This document shows positions 13,936 through 25,440 of a stretch of DNA of 64,000 nucleotides, one piece after another (position 1 is the first letter of the stretch; every line of letters begins with the position of its first letter). Location of the stretch: NCBI RefSeq assembly GCF_963662255.1, contig NC_085049.1:58265158-58329157 (forward strand). The letters are read 5' to 3'. Below the pieces are notes generated by a model. It saw nothing but the letters and a program-made list of their open reading frames with translations, ran no database searches and had not been told where the DNA came from. The stretch comes from Cinclus cinclus. Its lineage: Eukaryota; Chordata; Aves; Passeriformes; Cinclidae. The position numbers and the translations under genes were made by a program.

Positions 13936-15880
13936 AGGTTTGGGATTTTATCTTTAGGAGAAGGGATGACGACTGAGTAAGTTAGAAATCATGAGGTGCT
14001 TGAATGCTACATCTAAGACTACAGCCTCATTCTGATGGCATCAAAGCACATAATACCGTTAGCAAAAATATATAAAACCCCCAACTCTTGTGTCTGGACC
14101 CTCAAACCCAGAACCACATGGCTTTGGAAACCAGGTCCCCCTTTAGAGGAGGTACAGATGCAGTTGCACTGGTGTGAAGGAGATACCAGCATGCCGTTTC
14201 ACCTGGCAGTGTATGAGCACATGCAGAAACAACAGCCTTCTGCATCATCCTGCTCTGGGGTTAGCTCAGGAAAGAAGAGCAAAATCTTGTCTTTCCTCAC
14301 ACAAAGATTCAGAGGAAAAACTAAAACCCCACATTCCCCTTCACTTTGTTGCATAGTATAGCAGAGGGGCAGACACCTCAGGGAAGCTGCAGGAGCCTGT
14401 CTCTCTAGTTAGGAGTACTGAGCGTGGCAAACACTGTCATAAGACTGAGGAGCTGTGGTATTGCAGATACCTCTCTGTGCACAGGATGTTATTCTACCTC
14501 CAGGTTTGTGGTCTGATGCTCCTGAATGTTTGCAATCTCTGGGTGAGCCCGTAAGCCTTCAGTTTTATCACATTAACATGGGAAAGTGTTAGCTGTCTTC
14601 ACACCACCCCAGGGCTAATATTTGAAGCAAAGCGATAATGTTTTATGAGCAAAGGAGGTCTGAAATAATGATGTTAGTGCCAACCATCCCTTCTGTGATG
14701 GGTGTTCGCTGGCTGGGGGAAATGAATTGGTGATGGCTGGCCATCTCTAATAGGATTTATACTCCCAGAGCTGAAATCACCCACACATGCAAGGCTAGTG
14801 CCGTCACTTGACAGCCATCTAAAAACAAACAAAACAAATCAAAAACCAAAACCAAAACCAAGGGAAAAAAAAAAACAAAAACAACAAAAAAAAAGAAAGC
14901 AGTCATGGATTCATTGCAAGTTGAATGGTGGCTGTCAAATTATTTCTAAGGATGTAGGAGCTGGGGACTTCCTTCAAGCCTAGTTCTCTGCCAGGGACCC
15001 ATGACTGTATTGAAGAGCATAGTCTTGTCAGAGAGAAACTTCATCCCAGACTCACAGAGACGGGGATGTTGTCTTGCCAGTGTGTTCCCACCAATATGAT
15101 ATTGCTGTCATCGAGGTGGAGCCTTTCACTGTCCTCAAGGACTCGTACTGGTGCGGTATTGCGTCTGCCACAAAATGACCTCCCTCATGTCGTGAGAACT
15201 TCCCTTGCTGTATCGTTGTCTTCCTCCTACGTCCTCATTCCTTTTCTTCAATACTTCTACAATACTCTAGAGGCACTTCTGAATCCAGCTGACCTCTGGC
15301 TGTCTTTACTCATCCTTCTAGCTGAGTTTGCATCGGGGAAAATTCCCCTTCAATTACGCCGTCTCTTTGCCTGAGCTCTGACACGTTCTCCATCTTGACC
15401 TTAAAACTCAAAATTAGGGCGACCCTTTCCCATGGAAACCCTCTCTGGGCTGGCCAGGCAGCAGATCAGAGCACAGGGCAGGCTCTTGTGCATTCCCGTT
15501 GGGATGCCGCAAGCGCTCACAAGAGCAGCGGCAATTTGACAGAGCCACTTCTTGCCTTCTCCCCAGCGAGCTGCCCGGTGCGCCCATATGATACACGGCA
15601 ACCTAGAGAGGCCTTGGCACCGAGGCTTTGTTCATAATGTGCCGCTTTTCCAAATTCCCACGAAACGTCGAGGAAGGGTGTACCCTAATTCTGCTTCCTT
15701 TGACCTTTTGCTCGCTCTTGGCTGCAAGGGGTGAGGTCCCACGGTTGTGTTTCAGTGCCGTTCAGCCAGGGGAGAGGGGGCAGCGGTGTTATGGTTTGGC
15801 TCGGCTTTGTTTTCCTTTCCAAGACATGGGCCCAGCGTGGAAGAAGGCAGGGAAAAGTTGAACTCAGAAAAGGTAGCTTT
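13936..15880. other. Intergenic / distal promoter-side sequence of MGAT3
   Basis: No gene seen. The stretch contains an A-rich simple repeat at 14818-14900. CpG content rises visibly from about 15060 toward the MGAT3 CpG island, so part of it may belong to the upstream regulatory region. Open frames here are short and unrecognised. Confidence 0.5.
14818..14900 (+). repeat. A-rich simple repeat (AAAAC/CAAAAC type)
   Basis: An A-rich tract with repeated 'aaaccaaaacc' and 'acaaaaacaac' units. It could be a decayed poly(A) tail or a plain low-complexity run. No retrogene or LINE body is evident on its left side. Confidence 0.85.
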
Positions 15881-15985
15881 TGCGGTTAGGGTGCACGACC
15901 GGGAGTCAGCAGACGCGGGTTCTATTTCTGGCACCGCAGCAAAACTTCCCGATGTCGCTGGGCAAGGCAGCTCACGCATCCCCGC
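15881..15985 (+). mobile_element. tRNA-derived SINE (MIR-like) at CpG-island edge
   Basis: The order of words fits a MIR-type amniote SINE: 'gcggttagggtgcacgacc' resembles the A-box head, 'gggagtcagcagacgcggg' runs into 'ttctatttctggcaccgc' (B-box region), and 'gtcgctgggcaaggcag' resembles the 'gaccttgggcaagtcac' core. The copy is CpG-rich and merges into the MGAT3 CpG island. Diverged, with approximate ends. Confidence 0.65.
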
Positions 15986-16319
15986 CTCGCCTCGCCTCGC
16001 CTCCCTCCCGCCGAACACCGAGCGCTCCCGCCCTCGCTCGCCCCCCGGGGCTCGGGGAGAGATGCCGGGGAGGCGGCTCTGCCCTGCCGCGGGGCTGCGG
16101 GCGGCACGGCGGCTCCGATCGGCCCCGCAGCATCCTCGGGGGCACCGCCTGGCCCGGCACTCGCCACCGCAGCCCGCTCGATAGCCCACCGCCCTCCCGC
16201 GGGTCTCCTTTGTGCGGGAGGCGGGGGGCGGCCGGGCCGTGCCCCGGGGGGCGGGCGGCCCGCGGCGGCGGCGGCGGCCCGGGGGGGCGGGCGGGCGCGC
16301 CGGGGGAGGAGACAGGCGG

Positions 16320-16624
16320 TGAGGGCGGCACAAAAGGGGCTGCTGCAGCCCTGCCCGCTGCTGCCGGCGGGGCTCGGCTCGCCTTGGCTCCGCAGCGCAG
16401 CAGCGCATCCTTTCCCGCGGCCGGGAGGAGGTGCCGGCCCGCTCCGCCGCGGAGAAGAAGGAGAAAGAGGAGGAAGGCGGCGGGGGGCTGCGGGCTCCGG
16501 GCTCGCCTCTCGCCTCGCCGCGGCCGGCGCCGAGCCATGCCGGGGGGCGGCGGGCGGGCTGGGGGCGAGCGGCAGCCTCGCCCCTCCGGGGGCCCGGCGG
16601 GCACCGACACTGCGCCGGCCGGGG
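16320..16624 (+). other. MGAT3: Predicted MGAT3 first exon (5' leader)
   Basis: This is inferred from a strong donor, GGGG|GTGAGT, at 16624/16625 inside the CpG island, with a matching acceptor (TCTTCCACAG) immediately before the coding exon at 32911. The left edge is a guess, placed after the densest Sp1-like boxes. Within these limits the first AUG is at 16537. Mammalian MGAT3 also has its coding region in one exon behind noncoding 5' exons. Additional 5' exons inside the long intron cannot be excluded. Confidence 0.5.
16537..16624 (+). CDS. Predicted upstream ORF in MGAT3 leader (5' part)
   Basis: The first AUG in the predicted exon 1 has G at -3 and C at +4. It opens a Gly/Pro/Arg-rich frame beginning MPGGGGRAGG, which runs 29 codons plus one base to the donor. 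If exon 1 joins directly to 32911, the frame gains one Gly codon and ends at TGA 32913-32915, overlapping the MGAT3 ATG (32912-32914) as ATGA. The peptide has no recognised domain, so any effect would be on translation of the main frame. It depends wholly on the predicted junction. Confidence 0.35.
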
Positions 16625-16726
16625 GTGAGTGAGAGAGCGGGTACCGGGGCTGGGGGGCTGGGGCAGCGGGCAGAGCCTGCCCCGCGGGAGCCGCCCCGGG
16701 GCTGCGGGATCCCCATCGTTCCGTGT

Positions 16727-16749
16727 CCCCCCCCCCCCCCCCCCCCCCC
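16727..16749 (+). repeat. Poly-C run (23 bases)
   Basis: Uninterrupted C run in the CpG island just downstream of the predicted MGAT3 exon 1 donor. Such runs are length-variable and prone to assembly error. The complementary G strand could form G-quadruplex structure. Confidence 0.95.
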
Positions 16750-19700
16750 GCCGCTGTCGCCACCTGCAAGTTGTGCCTCGGCCCGGGGGTGCGGCGTCAT
16801 GCGAGCGCTGCCGGAGAGGCTTCCCCCACCGAGCCCCCACCTTCGCGCTCCTTATTTTTTTATATTAGTGCTATTTTTTTTTTATTCTCTTTCCCCCTCA
16901 CCCTCCTTCCCCCCCCCCCAATAATCCCGGCATCCCCTGCTAGGGAGCATCGGCTGTGGGGAGGAGGGAGGTGATGCTGCCAGCCCCCTGCCCGCCGCGG
17001 AGGGCTCGCCGGGGATGGCAGCAGCCTCCCTCCGGCCGGGGCACTGCAGCGAAGGCCCATCTGCTGCCCGGGCTGGGCTTGCGAGGAGGGCACGGGGCTG
17101 GGGATGCGTGCCAAGCCTGCATCAAGCGAGAAGGAGTAACAGGAGTGCGTGCGTGGGAGGGAAAACATCCATACAAATAAATGTGTACCGTCAAGCGTCC
17201 CCTCTGCCCTCCTCTGTCTCCATGTCAGATGGCTGCGGTTCCCCCGTTCGGGGCTGGCCGCGAAGGGACGCGGGCGCCCGGGTTCTCTCCTCTCGGGCTG
17301 TTTGTGGGTTGGGATAGCTGTGTGTCCTGCCCGAGTGACACGGGCTGGGCTACCCCAGTCTTTGTGAGAGTTTCGCTCCCTGGGCGAGCGTGACAAGGTT
17401 GATGGGGAGCACGGCATCTGCTGCAGGTCTAGCCTTCCTCAGACAGCTCAGTAAGGGAAGGAGCGTGGCGCGGGATGGAGAGGGGCTTCTCTCAGTGCCT
17501 CAGCTCCTGGTTTTCCTTCGGGGATTTCCACGCGCTGCGCATTCCTCGGGACGCGCCTGGGATGTACGGCAACCCTGGCTATTTCCCAGAAATTATGCTG
17601 GGGTCTTGCATTTCTCCTTTTCACCTTAGGGCAGACTTTGGGTCAGGAGTGTGCCTGTCCTGTCTCCAGGGCACAGTGTGGGTGCTGAGCACCTCTCCTT
17701 ATATAGAACAACACTCCAGTTAATTCCAAATCTCTCGAGTGGGAAGTTCAAGCCTGTGAAAACACTCTGTGGCACCCCTGCGTACAAATTACTTGAGTCA
17801 CCAGGAGCCCCCAAGCCTGTGCAAACTGAATTTCAAATTCCTGCGTAGTCTTGCCCCTGTGACCCTTACCTTGGCAGTGTGTGATTCAGCAAGAACATTT
17901 CAAGTTCCCTCCCCAAAGGGTGTCTCTTGTGCTCTGTGGGTCCCAGTTGCAGCAATGGTGTTTAAGTCCAGCTGGCACCTGTGATTTAAGAAGCACTTGC
18001 AAGTTCCTGTTGCTGCAGCCTGGCTGCTGCCGACTTCTCAGAGAAGGGCAGAGATCAAGCAGGATCTACAACTCATCGCTTGACCCTCAAGCAGTGGAGG
18101 GACATCTCTGAGGGGAGGAAGGACTATGAGTGTTGTTACACTCCAGCAAACCTGCAGTTTCTAAAGCCCCCCTAAACACAGCTTTAGCACCTGTGGTTGT
18201 TTCTGCCCTAGTAGAAGTGCTGAGAACATGTCCTCCAAGCTAGAGTGGGAGAAGTCCTTCGAGCTATTCCTGGGGAGGGAGTCTCCAGCCCCCCTGTAGC
18301 ACTATAAAACTAACGCTGAATGAAAGCCATTGCAAACTGCAGGAGAGGAGTGAAGCTGTGGCTCTTCTACTGCATGTCATAAAAGTCCCTTAAAGATTTA
18401 TAGCTCTTCTACAGCCTCAGGAGATTTTGCAGTAGGGGCAGGAAATCCACTGCAAGGTATAGCATTCCTCCCTTTGAGGACTCATTTATACCTGCATAGC
18501 TTGTTTATTAATGCCCTGGATATGGCAATTATATCCTTAGGAGAGGGGATGGATTCTAGCTAGCTGCAGGTGTGTTTTCTTACCAGTTGTTAATTTGGTG
18601 GCCTGGCTGCTGCCTTTTGGCTAGTATACCTTTGGTCTTGGGTGCTGCTGTGGCTCACCTCCATTGGAGGTGCCCTCCACACTCTGTTTCCTGACTGGTT
18701 TTGGTGGCTGAGTTGCCTGCCTGCTTTCCTTCCTCCCTAAAAACGCTGGTAAGATTGGAAAAAGAGTTGCCTTTGTGGCATGCAGGGGTTGCCTTAGCAA
18801 GGAGGTTAAGAAGAGCAGGTGGAAAATAGTGTACTTGCAGGAATATTAGATTCAGTGGATGCTCACAAACATGAACTTACCTGGAGCACTTGTGCCCAAA
18901 CACAAGACAGGGATCGGTGGTCTGGGGGCTTGCTGGGGCTGCACGGTGAGCACAGAGCCCATTGAACCTTGGTCAGGCACATGGCAGGCACAGACACACT
19001 CGGTGTGTTTGCCTGAGGAACGTACCTGTGAGGTTTGTGTACTTGTGGGCTTCCCATGTGCCTTGTGTTTACCTTTCTCCTCCTTCTCCCACGCACAGCT
19101 GGCTAAGTGCAGTGTGACACTGGGGCCTGCCAGATTGGTGTAACATGCTTACTGCATGCCTCTGAGGGATGCTTGTGTTGTGTGACAAACGTGGGTGGCT
19201 GTTTGCTGGGTGCGTGTAGCAATGAACACTTGTCCTGCTGGATGCACTTACCATGGAACACAGGCACTTCTGCTGAGTTTATGCCTGCAGTAAATGTGGA
19301 GCATGTAAGCAGTCATGGGTATGGCAGTTGTTCAAGGCAGTGCACATAGATGTTGTTGTGCACGCTCAGTATGTGAAGGACACCTTAGGATAGACAGATT
19401 TCTCTCTGTCCCGCCCTTGCTTTGACCTGCTGTGATAAATAAACAGAGATAAACTGTCTCGTGAAAGGGTTTATAGCTGAGTTTTCAGCGTGCTGTGGCT
19501 GAGCTTCCTCCTCTCTTGACAACAGCATCTTTAAGGTGCACCTGCTATCACAAATTGACACCCCTACACCCCCCAGCCTCTCTGCTGGATCATAAAGGTA
19601 GGGGAAGTTTGATGATGGATAGATGGGGCAAGCTGAGCCAGCATTCATTCCTAAAGGCTGATTAGGTTTTAGGTGGGGTTAGTTGCTCTAAAATGAGCCC

Positions 19701-21214
19701 TTTGTACATTGTTGGAATCTGTGACCCAATCAGTGGGATGTAGCTGGAGGAGGAGGTGCTAACGAAGACTGGTACAGCTGTCAGTAACTCTGGCAGAGAG
19801 TAAGGCAGAGGGCGTACTGACTGGCACAAGAGATGCCTTCATGACTTTAGGTCAGTGGAGGTGCTTTAGAGGGCTGGTTCATGTTACCAGCCCTGACTAC
19901 ACAAGCAGAGAAGTGTGAGTAGTTGCACCCACGTGTTTTCTGCTACTGTCACCCATCAGTTCTGCACAAAAGGTCAGGCTGCACTTCACTAGCACAAAAT
20001 GCCATCAGGACACTACAGTGAAACATTACAGTGGGATCTGAAATTTGGGGGGGATGTGGGGATTGTCTTAGGAATGCCTGCTGTTCCACATCCTGGATGT
20101 TCTTGGAAAGGTGGTGACATATCTGCAGTGCTGATACGACCTGTGCTGTGGAGTCAGTAATGCAGGCTGGCCTTGAGGAGCCATGACAGAGCTGCATGGA
20201 GGGGCCAAGCCTGGCACTGTGGGCAGTTTTGGGTCGGTTTGGGGCGCTTTGATAGCATTAGGTGAGTGTCTTGCAGGGACTGGGCTGTGCCACAGCAGCA
20301 GTGCTGGGTGGGGTGCCAGGACCAGGGCAAGAGCTGCTGTCACAGAGCTGGTGAGCTCCCCCTTCTCCAGGGGAAGGTGAAAAGGAATGCTGTGTGCTGG
20401 AGCAGTGGTGTAGGATTTACAAAGCGCTCTGTGCCTGTATCCCTGCAGAATAAACTCTGGCTGCATATCTGAGGAAGGCAGAAACATGATTTCTTTACCT
20501 ATTTTTTTTGACTTCTTTGTGTTCCCTGGCATGCAGACCTTTTACTTCCCAAAGCTCTTCCTGAAGTACAACAGGTACCTCCTGCTCTTCAGACCTCTGA
20601 GCACCTGTAGCAGGGCAGGGTGTATTTTTGTGCTCAGGAACTTGGTCAGTAGAGCTGATAGTTGAAAGGGAGCGCAGCACTGCACTTTGAGGTTTCATCA
20701 GGCAGGCTGAGGGAAGAAGCAGCATGAAGGGAGCTGCCTGCTTTACAAAGAGCAAGGGCTTGTTATAGAGTTGTGATTTTAGAAGTGATTATTTCCTGCT
20801 TTAGGACAGTGAAAGTTGTGAGCTGGTTGCTGTTGGGGCCTTGGCCTTTTGTTCTGAGAGAACCCCCTGAGCTGAATAGGCAGCTTGATGACCTCAGCCA
20901 AGGTTCCTTGTTTCCCCACCTAGGGGAATGCCCGGGTCTGTGTCTTAATAGGCTTTTTCCAAAACATCAGCCGTGGCTGTGGGGTATGACCACACTGAGC
21001 ACTGCCAGAAGTATTTTTCAGTCTGTAATGCAGAAATTGCAAGCAAGATGAGAGGTGAGGAGAGGTGGACATGGGCTGGCTGGAAGACAGAAAAACAGAG
21101 GGAGCTTCTCCGCTTTCTGAGGATCATCTCTGTCTTGCATTTTGACAGAATTTCTCTCCAAGGGCCTTGAAGCAACCTATTAAGCTTATTTTAATTAGGT
21201 AAGCCCTTACCCAG

Positions 21215-21295
21215 AGTAGCAAACTCTCACATTTCCCACACAGGGAAGCTGAGGCATGGAGCAAGGCTGTGCTGTGCCCAGTGGCAAACACAGGG
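21215..21295 (-). mobile_element. Possible MIR-like SINE fragment, inverted
   Basis: On the minus strand the words 'gccttgctccatgcctcag' and 'cttccctgtgtgggaaatg' follow the SINE core pattern 'ctctgtgcctcagtttccc' and 'tctgtaaaatg'. The fragment is short and diverged, and the tRNA-like head is not seen, so it is tentative. Confidence 0.4.
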
Positions 21296-24200
21296 GCTTG
21301 TCGGGAGAGCAGCAGCCAAAGTGCCATGCTTCCTGTACTTTCTTTGCTGCTGGCTGTCTTGGAAATCCTGGAGAGCAGCTGGACGTGGGTGTCAAGGCAG
21401 GGGTTATTGCTTATTTTCTAGTCACTGGTTGGGTTCTGCAGCCCTTCTGCTACCTAATATATAATCCCAGCTCCCTGCTGCTTTTCCCTCGTTGTGGAAA
21501 TCTATGCAGGTTGGGCTAGGCTTAGGGGGCAGTCTCCAACTCCATGTTCTCTTCAAAGCTTTGTGGTCATTTTTTCTTGGAATATTGCTGCATGTCTCTT
21601 GCATGATGGCAAAGCTGCAGGAAGCAGGTTTGGAGCACACCTGAGAGACTGATGCCAACCAGCCCTGCTGCACAGCAGCTCACAGCTGTGAAACCTGGGA
21701 TCTGAGGGCAGCTATCCCTGTCCTGGCATGCAGATACAGAGCCCAGCAGAAAGCTGGGGGCACAGCATGGCAAAGAGTCATGGAAGAAAGTCTCTCTCCT
21801 AGATGCTGAGCCCTTTAAGAAGGGGAAGGTAAACTAGAGCCCTGAGATTTTTAAGCTGTTTGTGCTGAGGCTGAAGAAAGGGCTGTGGTAGTGCTTTCAG
21901 TTCTTCCTTCGTCTAGCACAGATACCTCTAGCTGGGCAGCAGGGAAAAGGAGCAGGATGGAGGCAGGCTGGGCACAGACAAGTCCTGGAGGCTGCAGCAG
22001 CTAGGAAAAGTAGGGTTTTGGAGGAAGGATTTGGCTGTAGGTGCTGAGAGTGCATGGTGCTCACTGTGTGTGAGGAAGTTGTGTTTTCATGGAGCTTGTA
22101 GCATGAGGGCTGGCCCTGAGGCAAAGCAAAGGGCAGGATAAATGAGGAGAGCGGTGCCCTGGGGTGACCAGCACGAGCTGCACTCTGTTGCTGAATGACC
22201 CCATTTCCAAGGGAAACTTTGGAAGCCCTGATATTCAGGGGAGCAGGATCTCCCAAAGGCAGAAGATTGGGGCAGCAGAACTGACTGTGTTTCTCCCTGC
22301 TTTCATGTCAGCCTTCCCTGTATGTTATTTGTGATAGCAAAACTCTTCTTTTGTTACCACTCCAGAGTTTTGGGGTTTTTTTGTTCCCTTTTCTCCTTCC
22401 CACCTGCCCCAGCAGTCCTTTCTTCCCTGTTCAGCTGCAGCTTTTGCCAGCTAATCCAATCCATGGAGGCAAGACCTACTGAGAAGCCTTGCTTGAAGGG
22501 GACACGATTATCTTCCTTTGCTCCTGGGGCCATGCATGGTCTCTGGAGAAGAGGTGGGTTAAAGGAGCTGCAGTCTCCCCATCAGCCCCGTGTCCCCAAA
22601 TACCTCCTCTCATTCTGTTGCTTGGTGCAGCCCTGGCTGTGAGCAAGTGGCCAGTGTGTTCTCAGATATGTTCTATTAGCACAAAGGTTCTGTGGCCTCA
22701 GAATCCCCATCTAGTAGCAACTTCTAGAGGAAGGGTTGACCACACCTGCATTCAGCTTGGCCGGGGGCACGATGGGATTGCTTTTGCATAATTTAGCAGT
22801 CTCTTAAATTATTTATAGTGCAGTTGTGCTCTGGAACAGAATCTTCTTGCTTCCCATGAGCACTGGTGGGGGAGGGAAGGGGAGTTTGTCAGGCATCCAG
22901 AGTCTATCACTTAGTGATGAGGAAGTGCTGTGGGCTTTCTTTCTGCCCTGTGTTTGTTTGCCTGTGCAGCTGAACTGCCCTGAAAATGTGGTTCTGGTTT
23001 CTGCATCACTCAGGTGTGTGGTACTGCTCAGCATCTCTGTGGCTTGGGACTGTGAGAGAGGTCCCTGAGTTCAGAGTGTTGTCTTTGCAGTAGAGAGACT
23101 GTGACAAGATGGAGATAATGAATCTGCTGCATGGATTTGGTCCCTCACTCAATTACAGTGCTGTGCTGCGGATCGAGGGCAGGGATCTTCTGGACTGTTC
23201 TCTAAAATATTTAGACACTTGAAAGCATTTTTCTTCTTTCAAAAGCCCATCTTGTCTTGCCAAAGTATTTTTTAGATTTGTCATGACACGGTCCATTGGA
23301 CTTCACACAAGATCATCAGGACCTGAGCACTGGGTAGATCAGGTGGTTGAGTAGCAAACAGTGCAGCTGAAATTCCCATCACTTCTCAGTGATTAAACCC
23401 TGAAGAGAAACTGAGGGCAGAGGCAGACTGAGGCAGTTTCTTACAGGCTCTTGCGGCAGTGGAACATCATGAAGATGAGCTGGGCAGCCAGCTGTGTATG
23501 ATCTTAATGCCCTTTGTCCCCCTGCCTCACTGTGGCAGGTTGCTGGACCACACAGGTCGGCTGTCCTGCTTCTGCCCTGCTTGTCCTGGTGACTTCAACA
23601 TGACCACAGCTCCCTTCCTACATATCCTTCTTGTTCATAACCCATTTTCATAATGTGCTAACACGCAAGTTGTCTTTCTCCTTTCCTTCCTTCCTGACGT
23701 GTTTGTGGCAGCTGACTTCTCAGAAACACAGTTCAGTATAAATGTTTGTGTTACGGAAGACCTGAAAGGGGAGGAAAAAGGCTGAGGGTGGAGAAAGAAA
23801 CTTGCCCTGTAGTTGAGTGATTATGGTAGTAAACTGCTCTGTCTGCTGTACAGTTGAGCAGAAATGCTCAGCTTCCCTGTTTTTATTTGCACAGTGCCCA
23901 CTTGTGGCTTTTGCATTTGGGGCAAAGTTGGACAGGTAATCACTGTATGTTTGTTCCCTGGACAAGCTGTGCTGTCCCACCTTGCCCTGGCCTGGTTCCT
24001 AGTCTCATCAGCAGGAAAAAAAAACCTCATTCTTTCATCAAATGGCTTTACCTCTTGTCAGGGACGTCACCATCTGGCTAAACACAAAATTCTTCATCCT
24101 TCTCAAGAAATAAGGCAACTTAAAGGAAGAATGTGAATACAAGTGATCCCCAAATCTGTATGACGTCCAGCATGGCATTTGATTTCGCTGATGAAGACAG

Positions 24201-24419
24201 ACTTTCTCCTCCTTTCCCAAAGACCTGCTCTCAGTTCCTTCTGCTTGGATTAATCTGGAGATCAGGGCAATGCTTTGCTTAGTGAAAGGGAATGTTTGTG
24301 CAGAAGTAGTAAACATATTGTGGAGACCCAGGCCTGCTGCAGTGCCTGTAAACAAGATCCAGTTGTCTGTAGGAGGCAGAAGGGAGATTTATGTGACCCC
24401 GAGTTAAGTGCATTAGGAG

Positions 24420-25440
24420 GCTTTTGATTTCGTTCTGGGAAGCTGCCCCTCTTCGCGGTACCATATGCCTGTTACCGGCATAGAGCCGTGACTGCAGAGT
24501 TGATTCGTGGAGATTTAATCCAAGGGGCTGCAGTGCTGCAGTCAGGATAACATAGGCAGGGGGTTGTCTCTGCAAGGCAGAGCCCCTGAGCTCATGCCCT
24601 TTGTCCACCCCAGAGGTGGGAGTCTGGGCTGACTTATTCCTGCCTTGGGGCGAGGCATTGGAGAGCTCTCTGCCGATCAGCACTTTCTTTCCGAAAATAA
24701 TAACAAAGTGAAGTGGCAGCGGGGGATCCAGGCAGCGCTGTGTCGAGGTCTTGCCTAAGTCTTGAAAAGAGGAAGTGAAGAACAAAGGCAGAAGAGACAA
24801 ATAAATAAGGGTCTGTTCGTGGTCCAAGAAAAATTCCCATGGGCTTGTGTAACACTCCCGGGAAGATGTGACACTCCCTGGGCTGGAGTTAGCTTTTGAG
24901 AAATGAAAGGAAAGGCTGGGGGAAGGAGAGAGAATGAGCAGCGGGGGTTGGGGAAGGGGAGGAGAGAAAGAGGGAGAAACACCCCAGAGAAACCTCTGAG
25001 CACGGAGTCGGATTTCTCCGGCCGTTCCTGGGGAAGAGGGGTTAATGCTCTTTGCGTGGGATTGGCCGGTCACCAGCATTCAGAGCAGAGGGGGATCCGG
25101 GGGCTGCCAAGCAGGACCCCTGTGGCCTGAAAAGGAGGGGAGGAGGGGAAGGAAGAGGCTCTTCCAAACAGTAATAGATCGGCTACTGTGGGAAAATGAG
25201 CACGCTGCCAAACCCCAAGTCGCTGGTGATGGATGGGGGAGAAAAGAGGGTGGGGATGGAGGGCTAGCTCTTCTCCTGGTCACTAGGATCTTGCTGCTCT
25301 TCCATGGCCTCTCATTTATTGTCTTCTTGGGGTTTAATTATTCCCCTCCTCGATCCATCTTGGAGAGCCTTTATCCTGGGGATGCATAAACAGCTGCCAC
25401 CCGCTTCAAAAATAGCTGGAGTTAATGTGGTTTCTCCTGC
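24420..25440. promoter_or_regulatory. Candidate intronic regulatory block in MGAT3
   Basis: This block stands out from the surrounding intron by CpG-containing, non-repetitive wording near 24440-24500 and 25010-25060. At 25330-25430 there are clustered motif-like sites: TTTAATTATT (homeodomain type), CAGCTG (E-box) and AAAAATAGC (MEF2-like). No exon structure is evident. The call rests on composition and motif density only. Confidence 0.2.

Larger units (their letters stand above)
15950..17320 (+). promoter_or_regulatory. MGAT3: CpG island, probable MGAT3 promoter
   Basis: A sharply bounded block of very high G+C with abundant CpG, including GGGGCGGG-type Sp1/KLF boxes around 16215-16310 and CGG runs near 16262-16280. 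No TATA box is visible, as expected for a CpG-island promoter. The island includes a good splice donor at 16625 and is the only such island between the window start and the MGAT3 coding exon, so it is the natural MGAT3 promoter. The exact start site cannot be read from sequence. Confidence 0.75.

Noticed and set aside
15752..16840. Three long minus-strand frames (up to 362 codons) and one + frame (250 codons) across the CpG island
   Set aside because: All are Pro/Arg/Gly/Ala-rich in several frames at once, as expected where stop codons are rare in very GC-rich DNA. No domain is seen.
24279..25079. 266-codon minus-strand frame in the MGAT3 intron
   Set aside because: No recognisable domain; a Ser/Pro/Leu/Phe-rich low-complexity stretch and no flanking signals. 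Not supported as a gene.
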